A program made the position numbers and the translations under genes. The notes under the pieces were generated by a model. That model saw nothing but the letters and a program-made list of their open reading frames with translations. It was not told the DNA's origin and ran no database searches. A DNA stretch of 64,000 nt, taken from NCBI RefSeq assembly GCF_016801865.2, contig NC_068939.1, positions 72,716,100 to 72,780,099 on the forward strand. The letters run 5' to 3'. Position 1 is the first letter of the stretch; each line of letters opens with the position of its first letter. Of this stretch, positions 32,036-44,220 are shown one piece after another. The DNA comes from Culex pipiens pallens (taxonomy: Eukaryota > Arthropoda > Insecta > Diptera > Culicidae).

Positions 32036-34811
32036 TAATATTCAATATATATAAAAAAAGATTTGCTTCGCATTACCAACGCGATTTTGGAATATAAGTA
32101 TTTAAAGCAAATATTTTCAATTTTAAATTTTTCATTTTAAACATGAAAGTAACTTTACATTTTTCTCATTTAATAGTTTAACAATTTAAAATTATCAGAT
32201 GATTTTTTTAAATAAATTTTGAAAATAGAACATTCAAATAAATTTCTTCAGCGAATTATATTGTACTAGTTTGCGATATTTTTAAAGCTTTAAATAACTA
32301 AGAATTTTATAAATTAAATTGGATTTTCATCCATTTGGTGTAAAAGAGTAAAATAAGTTCAAAATCGACGTGTTGACTTACTTCCCTTGTATGAAAATTT
32401 GCCTAAATTAATGTCTAAAAAAATATTACACCAGTTTCTGATGGAAAATTGCACATTTTTTCTAACAAAAAGCTTACAGACAAATATGGTTAATTTTAAA
32501 TCAGAAACTGAGGAAAATTACAACAGCAAGGAAATTTTCGTACTTTTCTGTCTAATTTATTTTTTGAACTTTAATGTTGGTAAAATTAAATAAAAAGAGG
32601 TAAATTTACACCATCAAATATTGAACTCCTCGTTTGAATTACTTTTTTAATGTCTATTCTGAAGTATCAGTCTGAACAATATATCATAATTTTTTGTTTC
32701 AAGTTGAATTTCCAAAATCCTTTTTTTTATTTTATTTTAGATGCTTTTGAGACTATTGTTTTTTTTTTATAAATGAGCATTAAATTTATTTTTTTAGAAA
32801 AATCCTTTTTCAATAAATGTATACAGTCTTTTCCTTGTTCCGTTGTTTTGTTGTTAATTAAGGTTTTGAATTTATTAATTCACATAAACTTTTTGAAAAT
32901 AAATCTTCAATTATCTGATTGAGTTGGTGTCTTTGCAAAAGTTGAAAGTTGTAGTAGAATGTTGTTAGTAGTTGTCAAATTCTGAAAATTAATCATATTA
33001 AAAAAAACTTTATATTATTTTTTTGTATATTTTATATTTTATTTTATTTTTTTTTTTTATTAAAATTGAAAATTATTGCTCCCCAAAACCCAAGAGAACT
33101 CGAAAAAATCTCTAAATGGGAACAAATCTGGTTATTTTCTTGGCACTTTCCAGATTTTCCCAGGGCAGAGGACTCATAACTACTGCTCATCTCTCTCTCT
33201 CTCTCGCACAAAAAGGTGCACATATTTATGTAGATTTATGTAGTCCTTGAGGCAGCTCGCTCGCCTCGAGATAGTTACGGTGGTTTATGTTTTGCTTTCC
33301 GCGCACGTGAATCCTTTCCGCGGCATATCTTTGCATTATGAAGGATAAAATATTATAATAGCGCCCACTTTTCAACGCTGGCGGTCTTCCGCAAAATTGA
33401 ATCAGAAAGTAGCTTTTCACAGCTAATCAAGGTCACGCCACGTGTCGAAAGGAGATCATTCCGATTACAGTCGAAAAACCTTGAACTACGAAGTTAGTCA
33501 GAAGGCCACATCGAAGGACGTCGAAAGGTTATTGCTTCCGCCCCAGAAGGCATGTAATCAACGCTCTGACAGCCGGCTTGACGTTCATTTCCCGGGAAAT
33601 CTAACCGCGGTGAGCCAATTTCGCTTAGACGAGGCAAAATAAGCATGGTCGACAATGTTGTTGTTTTGGAGGGAGGTGCTTTTCCTCGAATGGAACGGTT
33701 ATTCTACAAAGCTAATTTGGGCGCTTTCGGTAGCGCGACTTGCCATCGTGGGAAGTAGCAGTGATGGCTGGACGAGGGAAACTCACCTGGAAAGATAAGA
33801 GGGAAAAATATGAATGTTAATACGAGGTTTGAGGTTATGAAGTCATTATGGAAGCAAAATCTTGTTATATGATAAGGTTGGCATTATTTTTAAATCGACG
33901 AAATCGATGCATTTCTACATGTCAAAATTGAAGAACAAACCAACTATTGATACTCGAAATGTGAATAAACTATATTTAGGATACCGTGGAGAATTTCCCT
34001 TATCCCCTTTAAAAAGTGGCAATCCGCTTAAGTCTCCAAGCGAAATGAGGCTAAGATTTGGTCGACTTGCAAATCTGGAGCGAAATTGCTTTGCAATGTA
34101 AAGTGTTCAAGAAATCCTCCCCTCCGCCGATATCAGTTGACTCCGTTTTACAGTTTGATGATTGTCATTCTAGTCCGCGTATTGTTCTAGATTCTTCTCC
34201 CCCATATGAATATTCAAAGGTATTCCTTCGTCGACCTCCAGGCTACCATCTTCAACGCTGAATTGTACTAGTTCTTACTTCGTTGAATCCCTGCAGCAGC
34301 AGTACCTTCCAGTAATGCTCGCGCAACCAACATTGAACCCGTTCAAGGCTAGCGTCTCCACCGCGTCCCTCCTTCCGAAGACTCCGGCAACAGGTTTAAG
34401 CTTTAAATCAAGACTTAATCTTCATTCCAATTCTGGCGTGTGGCACTCACACGTGTGCACGGCACAAGTACATCACCACTACCACAGCGTCATCGCGCAG
34501 CAGTCTTTGTCGGAGGGTTCATCAACCATCTCAAGAAACGGCGAAGAAACGAAAATAACAATAAAAAGCCCCTGGCCACAGAACCAAAACATTGACCGCG
34601 TGCAGCGCGGCCAAGAAAAACTGGAATAAATGCGCAGCCTGGTCATTGGAACATGACGAAAGTTGGCCGTCCAGGGTGAGTGAGGAGAAGATGGGTTGGA
34701 ACCCGGCGCGTACACCCAAACGAGAGTGGTGTTACGACGAATTTCGTTGTGCGAACGAGCACACAAAAGAGAATCGAAAATACTAGCGTTTTGACGCGTT
34801 GACGCTGGCGG
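32036..34811. other. Unassigned 2.8-kb stretch
   Basis: 32036-33100 is A+T-rich with a few MITE-like words (GGTAAATTTACACC near 32600). 33100-34800 has balanced composition with a CT run at about 33190-33206, and only short frames without domains. Nothing else could be supported. Confidence 0.3.
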
Positions 34812-35010
34812 GCCATCGTAGCCTAGAGGTAAATAGGATGAACGCAATTCAATGAGCTGCGGTTCGAATCTTGATCAAGGATGTCTCTTTTGAGTGCCCA
34901 AAAAGAGTGTACGAGCCGGGGAGGTGTGCCGGGGTGTTAACTGGTTTTCCCGGATCGCGATCCACCCGCCGTCACTACTCGTGAAGAAGGTAGCCGGTTC
35001 TTGAGCTGCT
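34812..35010 (+). mobile_element. tRNA-derived SINE, approximate 3' end
   Basis: The head 34812-34880 has A-box-like TAGCCTAGAGGTAAATAGG and B box GGTTCGAATC. The body (TGAGTGCCCAAAAAGAG, then CCGGGGAGGTGTGCCGGGG) resembles a SINE body. The end near 35010 is a guess, since no clear A-rich tail or target duplication is visible. Confidence 0.5.
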
Positions 35011-35887
35011 TTTGTTGTTGTTCTGGCGATGAGTTTTGCAATTTCGCAAAGTTCAACGCTCCGCGCTACCAGTTTTGGAGCTGGTGAAGTTCGGAAAGCT
35101 AATCCTCGCGTTCTACAGACCCAGAAGGGTAATAAATCATAAGGGTTCTTGAGTATTGGAGAGTGCTCGTGATCGTGTGCCGAAAATGCTAGAATGTCGA
35201 ACGTGTGATCTATGACGGGGGGTTCGCTAGCCAGTCATGCGCGCGATCTGTACCTGGGACTTGAAGAGATAGTTCTGGGTTATTGAACTCTCCTTAAAGA
35301 TGGCAGCATACGGTGTTCCAATATGGTAATCAACTTAAGTCCAGCTACATCCCAATGACCAAAATTGAGAAATCTACTTTATTTAGTAAACTCTTCTTCT
35401 TTTAAAGAACATCAGTGGCGCTGACGATGATGGAGCTCATCGATAACGTACGCATCCCTACTTTCACCGTGACTTTCGGGGCAACTTGATTGATCCATCG
35501 ATTGTGACCTAATTAGGTGGACACATCAGCTATCAATTCTTGGCGACGACAAACGGGGCCTGAATAGATAACAGTCGCTCAATCGATTGAATCTAATTGA
35601 GTAGCGCGTCTACGAATAGTCAGCAATCCCGAGAGCACATATAAAAAATGGGGCCAAGTATAGCTTCCGGAATGTCCACCCGAATACCCGAAAGTTTGCT
35701 TCAGTGTATTATTATCCGTATTATGATTGCGCCATCTGCCGCCGTCACCAAACAAGTTTATTACCTTTTGCTGGCTACCTTGTTCCAGCCAGCCTTCTTG
35801 TTCTCTGACCTGTTCCGGCGACGACGATGACGACAAAGACGGTTGGGACCGTCTGCAACCCGTGCACGGAGAAAATTCGATTTCAGC
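35011..35887. other. Unassigned stretch
   Basis: Balanced composition; no domain-bearing frame, RNA or bounded repeat. It includes a short GACGAC run near 35815-35840. Confidence 0.3.
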
Positions 35888-36455
35888 TACACAGCAAAAA
35901 ATTCGATGGTAAAATCGCATGAAAAAGCATGCACATCACCTTTGTGAGCAAAAGCATGTAATATTGTATGAGAAAACATGTACACAAAAAGCATGTACAA
36001 AAGAAAAAATAAATAAATTTTGCACACCCCAAAAATAACATCAATCTGGTGAGAGTCAAATCCAGATTACCAAGTCCGTGCCCCAACCGTCTCGGCTATC
36101 TCACCGTCTTGTAAATGTTGTGTTCAACCAACCAGATGTACCAGTAGGTTTCCCGTACGTCGTATACTGAATTAACTGTATACGATGTATGGGGAACGTA
36201 CAGCTACATCGGTGTTTATCCAGCCGAATTCACAGCGGCAAGATAGCCGAGATGGTTGGGGCGCGGACTTGGTAATCTGGATATGACTCTTACCAGATTG
36301 ATGTTATTTTTGGGGTGTGCAAAATTTATTAATTTTTTTCTTTTGTACATGCTTTTTGTGTACACGTTTTCTCATACAATATTACATGCTTTTGCTCACA
36401 AAGGTGATGTGCATGCTTTTGCATGCGATTTTACACAGATTTTTTTTACTGTGTA
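35888..36455. mobile_element. 568-bp palindromic MITE with a tRNA-like module in each arm
   Basis: Ends TACACAGCAAAAAATTCGAT and ...TTTTTTTACTGTGTA, with TA target bases. The two arms (about 35888-36105 and 36238-36455) are inverted copies. Their outer ~50 bp match the ends of the 2670-3042 family (AAAATCGCATG, AAGCATGCACATCACC). Each arm holds a tRNA-like unit transcribable outward from the centre: A-box-like ATAGCCGAGATGGTTGGGGC, and B-box-like GGATTTGACTCTC in the left arm against a weaker GGATATGACTCTT in the right. The spacer (about 36106-36237) has its own small inverted repeat around GTATACGA. Confidence 0.8.
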
Positions 36456-36640
36456 TCGTGAATTTCTATTTATGGCAACGTGAATATCAAATTTTTTTAG
36501 TTGTGAGATTTCTTGATTTTATTTCAAAATGAAAAAAACTGTTTAAAGAAGCTAAGTTTTTTTTATCATCGATTACTATGATTTTTTTGCTCCTTTTTAG
36601 GCCTAAATTCCGAGAATTATTTTAAGGTAGAGTTGAGAAA
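36456..36640. other. Short A+T-rich spacer
   Basis: No feature recognised between the palindromic MITE and the minisatellite. Confidence 0.3.
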
Positions 36641-37160
36641 ATTATCAAAATGTTAAAAGACGAAAGCTTGAATGCCAAAAGGTCGAAAGACGTAAGTTCG
36701 AAAATATAAAAAGTCGAATGCCAAAAGGTTGGACGACATAAATTCTTAAGGACAAAAAGTCGAAACTCAAAAGTTCTGAAAGCCAAAAGGTCGACAGACA
36801 TAAGTTCGAAAAGATATAAAGTCGAATGCCAATAATTTAAAAGACATAAGTTCTAAAGAACAAAGCGTCGAAACTCAAAAGGTCGAAAGACTTAAGGTCA
36901 AAAAGTTAAAGTTGGAAAAGACAAAAAGTCGAATAAGAAAAGGTCGAATGCCAAAAGGTCCAAGAAAATAAGTTCGAAATGATAAAAAAACCGAATGTCT
37001 TCAGGTCCAAAGACAAAGGTTCGAAAGGACAAAAAGCCGAATGCCAAAAGGTCGAAAGACATAAGGTCGAACGCCAATAGGTCGAAAGGCATATGTTCGA
37101 AAGGACAATAAGTCGAATGTTGAAAAAGCAAAATGACGAAAGTATACAACAGGTCGAATG
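36641..37160. repeat. Degenerate GTCGAA / ATGCCAAAAGG minisatellite
   Basis: About 500 bp of loosely repeated words: GTCGAATGCCAAAAGGTCGA, AAGACATAAGTTCGAAA and GGACAAAAAGTCGAA. Spacing is irregular, mostly 35-60 bases. Frames on the minus strand give a Phe/Leu/Asp repeat (SFDLLAFDL), which is a by-product. Confidence 0.8.
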
Positions 37161-37171
37161 TGGCTAAAGAT

Positions 37172-37336
37172 CTATGGCGTCATCCATAAAGTATGTCACG
37201 TTCTAGGGGGGGAGGGGGGTCTGAGCAAGTGTGACATTGCGGTTTTATAAGTATAGGAAAAGCGTGACAAAGGGGGGGAGGGGGGGGGGGTAAATTTTGA
37301 CTGATTTCAGCGTGACGTACTTTATGGATGAAGCCT
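37172..37336. mobile_element. Short MITE with TCATCCATAAAGTACGTCACG ends and G-runs
   Basis: Left TCATCCATAAAGTATGTCAC is mirrored by right GTGACGTACTTTATGGATGA with one mismatch. The inside has two long G-runs (37206-37219 and 37272-37290). The right end abuts the next MITE. Confidence 0.75.
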
Positions 37337-37976
37337 ATACAGCAATTCCATTTGAAAAGAGCCTAAACCGAAAATTATTAAAATACGCAACTTTTGATAC
37401 CCTAACGCTTTAATTTTTAAGTTATCGCAGTTTTAGTGAAAAAAGTTGATTTTTTGCCTATTTCGTCATTTTCCTGTTTTTGCGCGTGGCGCGTCGAAAA
37501 ACTCAAATTTTATTTTCAAAAAATCATAGCTCAGAAACGTACGGTTCGACATCGCCAGTTTTTTTAAAAGTTATGTGAAATTTTCTGAGGAATCCGATAA
37601 AAATACTTTCAGACATAGGCTCTTTGGTCCAGACACGGTCAAAACGCCATTTTAAGTTTTCATACGACTTTTTCAAATGTTAAGCTAGATTTTTAAAACT
37701 TCTTACTATTTTTCTCAAATAGCCAAACTAATCACCTTTCTTTTGCGTCTAAGACAGCTTAAATCGGATGAAATGACGCGGAGATATGGGTTTTTGCGAA
37801 AAATGACGAAAATTGCCATTTTTCGAACCACCCTAGCACGATGTAGGTCACCCTAATGGCCAAACAAAAAAATACGGGTCTAATTATGTTGGCCAAGGAA
37901 CCCCCAGAAAAATTTTGAGCCCGATCGGAGAACTTTTTTTTCGGTTTAGGATCTTTTCAAATGGAATTGCTGTATA
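37336..37976. mobile_element. 641-bp MITE with TATACAGCAATTCCATTTGA ends
   Basis: The left end TATACAGCAATTCCATTTGA and AAAGAGCCTAAACCGAAAA are mirrored by TTTCGGTTTAGGATCTTTTC and AAATGGAATTGCTGTATA. A diverged reverse copy lies at about 49705-50305, sharing TCTTTGGTCCAGACAC, ACCCCCAGAA and TTTTTTTGTTTGGCCATTAG. No coding capacity. Confidence 0.8.
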
Positions 37977-38039
37977 ATTGTATTTTTTGTAAGTTTTTCC
38001 ATTTGTTCAAACATGAGCGGTTCTTTTTAAAGTTTCAAG

Positions 38040-38216
38040 ACAGTTAGGGGAACGTTATTTTATTACGTAAAGCAGTTGGGGGAGGGATGGGGTCGAAGGC
38101 TGTTTTACGCTCCGTACATTTTTTTTAAATTTATATGGAAATTTTGTTACGAGGGGGGAGGAAGATAAGAAATCCTATTGTTTGCGTTACGTAATTAGAG
38201 AACGTACCCTAGTCGG
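38040..38216. mobile_element. Short MITE with TTACGTAA-containing ends
   Basis: Left GGGGAACGTTATTTTATTAC is mirrored imperfectly by right TTACGTAATTAGAGAACGTA followed by CCCTAG. The inside holds GGGGGAGG runs, as in the MITE at 37172. Confidence 0.55.
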
Positions 38217-39183
38217 ATTTCTTTTTTCCTTTTGTAATTTTTCTTATTTTTAATACTTTTCAAAACGATTGTTTCTTATTCTTTTTTGGGACCTAGTTTG
38301 ACTTCAAACATAAAAAAAAAGTTCTTATGTTTGATAGGCAGGAACGTAGGCCTGAAATTTTCGGATGATCTATGAAAGAGAGAGGGAAGAAGATGAAAAC
38401 TTCTTCTTAAAGTTCCTTTACATTTTTAGTTTTTTTTTGTGTTTTTCATTTTTTTGTGACTTGAAAACTAACTATGTAATTAAGTTTATACAAAAAAATA
38501 AAAATTAAAAATGTAAAAAAACACACAAAAATCAAATTGAGGAAAGCACAAAAAAAATAATAATGTGAAACACAAAAAATCTAAAAATTATTAAATACAG
38601 CAGCAAGGCAAAACATAATAGAATTACAATTATGCTTCTATAAAAAATGTAAAAATACAAAAAAATATTAAAAAAATAGAAAATTAAAAACGTTTCTAAA
38701 TAGTGACTCAAAATTATGAAAATAGCAAAAAGGCAAAAGATGATGGCCTGAAACAAATTATAATAAAAAAAAAATCAAAAAAGTATTCATTAAAATACTA
38801 AATATTCTGAAGAGTGATTAAAAGTTGCTCAACATGATCAGTTGAACAAGGAACAAATAAAAAAAAAATGGAATAAGACTGCAGAATTAAACATCTGCCG
38901 TCTACATTTCATTTCGTTTTTTTTTCTTGTTCAAAAGATTATGTTGAGCAACTTCGTGATTGTTTTTAGGTATTGATAGCCTTTTATATTTCAAAAGGCA
39001 TTTTTTTAAATATTGCAAAATTTAATATTTTACCATCGCCATATTGAATCATGTATTACAAATACCCAGACCACTATAGATAAATTTTGTGGTCATATTT
39101 GAGCACAAGGTCCAACAATAAATACAAGACAACATAATATCCAGTCTGGACTTGATTTAAAAAGAAGCGATATGTTTTCTTTT
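38217..39183. other. A-rich stretch, nothing recognised
   Basis: Strongly A-rich on the plus strand at 38480-38880, giving Phe/Ile-rich shadow frames on the minus strand. No bounded element or gene. Confidence 0.3.
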
Positions 39184-39500
39184 GACCGAGCCACGTAGCC
39201 TAGTGGTAACGCTCCCGCCTAGTAAGCGGCAGATCGGGGTTCAAATACCGGCTCGGACCAACACAACTGGTGATCGTTTCTCTTCTGGATTCGATTGCTT
39301 AGTAAAGGGAAGGTAGTGTATCGTCACAAACTGGACCTTATCACAACACCTTAGGGGGGCGACCTATGGAATGTTAACATTAACCTTAACATATTAACAT
39401 TAAGTTGAGAATGAAATTGCCACTGAATCCGCTTTGTAAATGCCGGCCCCGATACTCTTCAAGGGTGTTCCCGTCAGGAACAGGGAAAGATTTACTATAT
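39184..39500 (+). mobile_element. tRNA-derived SINE, Thr-like head
   Basis: The head 39184-39259 has A-box GTAGCCTAGTGGTAA, a CCGC-CTAGTAA-GCGG anticodon arm (AGT, Thr-like), a B-box-like GGGTTCAAATACC and nearly pairing acceptor ends GACCGAG / CTCGGAC. The body carries ATGCCGGCCCCGATACTC and ends near GGGAAAGATTTAC. It has the look of mosquito Feilai-type SINEs, by architecture only. Confidence 0.65.
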
Positions 39501-42028
39501 GTTTTCTTTTCCATCAAAATATACAGTTTTCTTTTAGAAATATTGGAAATTGTTTTTTAGATGCTATAATATAATAAAATAAAATGTTCTATAACATTTT
39601 TATTTTCGATAATAGTAGAAAATCAAAAAAAAAAAAGATTTCCCTCCGTGTATGTAGAACTTACACGGGCGTGACGACCACAGCTACCACGACCAAGACG
39701 ACGAAGATGTGGGGATCCAGGCGAGGTCAACGGGGGTTAATTTGAACAGATGGTTTCGCCTTTCGGATTCCAGCGGCAGAAGGTTGTGCGGCTCGGTATT
39801 CTCCGGGAATACACCACAGCAGGCAAAAGTTCAGGACCAACAATTAAGAAGTTGTGCGCTGCCCATAATTGAAAATTCGGCTATTATGCCAAATCAAGTA
39901 TTCCGAGAAAAACGCGTTTTAGTGTTTGTGACAAAATCTCCGTCAAGGCAATTTCCCATAAGAGTGGCATATTAGCCGTTTGGTTTTTCGCATCGGCAGC
40001 CAAGTCTAAGCACTATTTCAGTAAAATTCAAGTTCCAGAAGATGCGTTGGAACATCCTCTACCACCTGGTGCTAATATCTCGTTTTTGCCAAAAGTGGAT
40101 ATTAGCCGTTTTTTCAATGGTGGGCAGTGCGGCCGCGGTTGATTTATGGAAGTTGGTGTACCAACTTGAGTCCCCACACCTGCCCCCAAAGAAGAACTTC
40201 TCAAAAGAATGGCACCGTTGTTATTGTTTGCTCCCGATACGGTTTCGGAATTCGCAACGCGAGTTGAGTAAACCCGCGGGTCGCGACCAACGCGCAGCGT
40301 TGACCTAGGTCGTGTGTTGAACAAGTGCGCGGCGGCGAGAAGTAAACAGAATACTTTTGGCTTCCACAGAGGACAACTGTGTCCACACCAGACGGATGGC
40401 GGTGTGTTCTTCCTTTGGTGTAGCCGCCGTTTAGCGACCGAATGCGAAATGGTTCTGGGGCTGGGTGACTGGTGCTAATACGATTAGGGATAACTTGCGG
40501 AATGGCGCGGTTTGTTGTAGAGTTCGCTGCATCTTCAGAAAGCTTGGAAAGTAATAATTAATCTGAATGGTTTTGACGGTAATGTGTATTCGATACCATG
40601 AATACCCGAACTAGAGCGCTCAATTCCTCAGCAAACCGAGAAAGTTGATCTCACTCAATTTCCCAAGTACCTGGATAAACAACCTTCATAACACACAACA
40701 AAGTTCTCTTCGCCACAATGCAACACCGCCTCCATCCAGTTCCAAAGCCCTATACAATTCTCATCCTTAGTTATAGTTGTCGAGGCCTTTTCATTTTCCC
40801 GGTCTGTGATGCTCTGCTTTCAACGACAACTACAACAACAGCAAAACAAGTTATTTTCTTCCTTCCCAACCATACCACACAGGTAAACAAAAAAAACGAA
40901 GAGAACATCTCCGGCTCCAAAGAGAGAGAGAGAGCAGTTCTGTAAGCCGCCGCAATAGTAACGCGGCCAACAAAGGAACCTAAAAGATTGAAAGAAGGTG
41001 AGCTGCTGCAGCAGGTACCGGCGTTACCTGCTACGATGCACGTCAGCTGTGTGGCCAGCGATGTGGGAAGCTTTGTTCTTTGAACTCCTGGTTCGGTTGA
41101 GAAATCTTGGATGTGGTCAAAGAGTTCAGGTATAACTTCGTTAGGAGACTTCAATGTACTTGAAGAATCTGCACAGAAGAGATTCTTCAAGATCTTTCCA
41201 GGACTGCCCGGTAGAACCCCTGCAGACACACCGTGAAGAACTCGAAAAACGGTATTCTGTCCAAGACTGCAGTGCATCCCAGCGGTAACGCCTCCAAGTG
41301 CCATCGAGCTTGGAAGAAGATCTCGAAGTGCACGTTCTTCGAAGGTGGTTCGATACCTGGATTGAACCGGCTCACATAGCTAATGGTGTGCAGATTAGTT
41401 GCGTTTAGCGAGCGCTTATAGCACACACTCCGTGATTGGCGTGCCAAATTGTGTGAAGTAGAGAGGGAGTCTTCTTCTCCAGGTAGCAGCGCCTAGTGAG
41501 ATTTATGCTTCATCACCTATAGATTGGCTATATATAGTTGGACTGGAGGCTTCTACTAGGCACGATGACCGTCGAGTTTCGGAATTGTACAGAATACCGA
41601 TCTTAGGAAAAGAACATTTGCTTAACCTTAACCTTCCTAAGGTATTAAGAACCCTTCGAACATTTAGCAAATTGAACTCGCTGTAACTCGGTTCTACCAA
41701 CAACTTCAAGCACTATACATTATGATGAGCTACCGATTGAAAGTCCGTTACGTAGCAGTCAGAGAATCATAAACCTTGCCAAATTTGTAAACGTACGTTA
41801 GGGGGAAAGCACCACTGTGTGTACGTAGGTACTCACACTTTTTATGATCCAGTCATTTTTCATTCGCAGCTGGTGTCGCCCTTTTCCCCAAACGTTGAGC
41901 AGCAAGAGTAGGAGAAAATATCGCGGTCGTAACGTATGAGGGGTTGTTCGCGAATTACGTCACATGAACATCTTGAGCATTGGTACAGAACTTCAATCGT
42001 AATCTTTGGGCGACCCCTTCCACATCAA
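39501..42028. other. Unassigned 2.5-kb stretch
   Basis: Balanced composition from 39650 to 41950 with many short overlapping frames. The best, 40771-41304 on the minus strand (177 residues), has no domain I recognise. A GA run lies at 40920-40933. This could be intergenic, intronic or UTR sequence. Confidence 0.3.
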
Positions 42029-43968
42029 CAGCTGAGCAATTCTCTACCAAAACCGGAAATGGATTTTATTTGTATTTTTTGATTTGGCTCAAACTTTGTG
42101 GGGGCCTTCTCTATGACAAAATAAGCTATTTTGTGTCATTGGTTCACCCATACAAGTATCCATACAATTTTGGCTGCTGTCAATACAAAAATGGTATGTA
42201 AATATTCAAACAGCTGTAACTTTTGAGGGAATTTTCTGATCAATTTGGTGTCTTCGGCAAAGTTGTAGGTATTGTTGAGGACAATTGAGAAAAAAATAGG
42301 TACTGGAAAAAAAAATTTGCAGGTTTTTTAATCAACTTTTTTTTTTACTAAAACTCAATTTCCCAAAATACGTATTTTTTGATTTTCGAGATTTTTTTAT
42401 ATGTTTTATATGGGACTAAAATCCGCAACTTTTGAGCTATAGAGAAACATGGTCAAAAAATCTGCCGCCGAGTTATGAATTTAAAAAAAAATAGTGATTT
42501 TTGGAAAAAATCGAAATGTTATGCAAAATCAAATCTGAAATTATTTTTTTAATGCAAAATTGAATTTGCAATCGAAAAGTACTTTACAATTTTTTTGATA
42601 AAGGGCTCCGTTTTCAAGATATAGCCACCGAAAGTTTAATTTTAGCAAAATATTTGCAGTTTTTCGATTTTTAAAAATAGTGACCATGAGCGACCATTTC
42701 TGAAAATATTTTTTTTGAAAAGTTCAGAAAATTTTCTATAAAATTGTCTAAGAGACATTGAAGATTGGACCTCGGGTTGCTGAGATACAGCCGCTTTAAG
42801 AAAAGGAAATACGAAAATTGAAGTTTTCTAAGTCTCACCAAAACAACCCACCATTTTCTAATGACGATATCTCAGCAACTTATGGTCCGATTTTCAATGT
42901 TAAAACATGAAACATTCGTGAAATTTTCCAATCTTTTCGAAAAAAATATTTTGAATTTTTTTTATCAAGACTAACATTTTAAATGGGCGTAATATTCAAT
43001 GTTTGGCCCTTTTAAAATGTTAGTCTTGATTAAAAAAAATCAAAATATTTTTTTCGAAAAGATTGGAAAATTTCACGAATATTTCATGTTTTAACATTGA
43101 AAATCAGACCATTGGTTGCTGAGATATCGACATTAGAAAATGGTGGGTTGTTTTGGTGAGACTTAGAAAACTTCAATTTTCGGATTTTCTTTTCTTAAAG
43201 CGGCTGTATCTCAGCAACCCGAGGTCCAATCTTTAATGTCTCTTAGAAAATTTTATGGCAAACTTTCTGAACTTTTCAAAAAAAATATTTAAAAAAATTG
43301 TCGCTCATGGTCACTATTTTTAAAAATCGAAAAACTGCAAATATTTTGCTAAAATCAAACTTTCGGTGGCTATATCTTGAAAACGGAGCCCCTTATCAAA
43401 AAAATTGTAAAGTACTTTTCGATTGCAAATTCAATTTTGCATTAAAAAATAATTTCAGGTTTGATTTTGCATAACATTTCGATTTTTTCCAAAAATCACT
43501 ATTTTTTTAAAAATTCATAACTTGGCGGCAGATTTTTTGACCATGTTTCTCTATAGCTCAAAAGTTGCGGATTTTAGTCCCCTAAAACATATCAAAAAAT
43601 CTCGAAAATCAAAAAATACGTATTTTGGGAAATTGAGTTTTAGTGAAAAAAAAGTTGATTAAAAAATCTGCAATTTTTTTCCGTGTACCTATTTTTTTCT
43701 CATTTGTCCTCAACAATACCTACAACTTTGCCGATGACACCAAATTGATCAGAAAATTCACTCAAATGTTACAGCTGTTTGAATATTTACATACCATTTT
43801 TGTATGGACAGCAGCCAAAATTGTATGGATACTTGTATGGGTGAACCAATTACACAAAATAGCTTATTTTGTCATAGGGAAGGCCCCCACAAAGATTGAG
43901 CCAAATCAAAAAATACAAAAAATAAAAATGGTTGAAATCGGCCGATTTCGTAGAGAGTTGCTCAGCTG
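42029..43968. mobile_element. 1.94-kb near-perfect palindrome
   Basis: Starts CAGCTGAGCAATTCTCTACC and ends TAGAGAGTTGCTCAGCTG. Arms 42029-42983 and 43011-43968 are inverted copies along their whole length, with scattered mismatches. The spacer at the centre is about 27 bp (TGGGCGTAATATTCAATG..). No frame is conserved and no target duplication is evident. I place it as a fold-back DNA element. Confidence 0.85.
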
Positions 43969-44220
43969 ACTCTTCTGTACTCGACGGTTCGCGCGGGGAT
44001 GGTCATCGAACGTCAAAGTAACGAGTTTTTCGTTGCGCTCTTCCTGCTACCACCCAGGCGTACATATTTTTCGGTGGTAAATATTTACGCGCGGATGTCA
44101 TAAGTTGCGAGCGCGTGTGCCACTTTCGCCGACGGCGAGCGCGAACTTCCGACTGTGCCAGGATGAATAAATAATGGGGATGAGGGATGAGGGAGATCCT
44201 GGTCCTGGTTGCGAAGTTAC

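Noticed and set aside
36898..37149. Phe/Leu/Asp repeat protein on the minus strand
   Set aside because: A by-product of the GTCGAA minisatellite; the frame starts and stops inside the repeat.
39184..39259. Genuine tRNA-Thr (AGT) gene
   Set aside because: The acceptor pairs at 6 of 7 positions, but the T stem has mismatches and a SINE body follows directly.
40771..41304. 177-residue frame on the minus strand as a gene
   Set aside because: No domain, signal peptide or splice support. It overlaps other frames of similar quality and includes low-complexity runs.
43643..43969. 108-residue frame in the 42-44 kb palindrome
   Set aside because: It lies in the inverted arm. The matching arm does not keep the frame, and no domain is visible.
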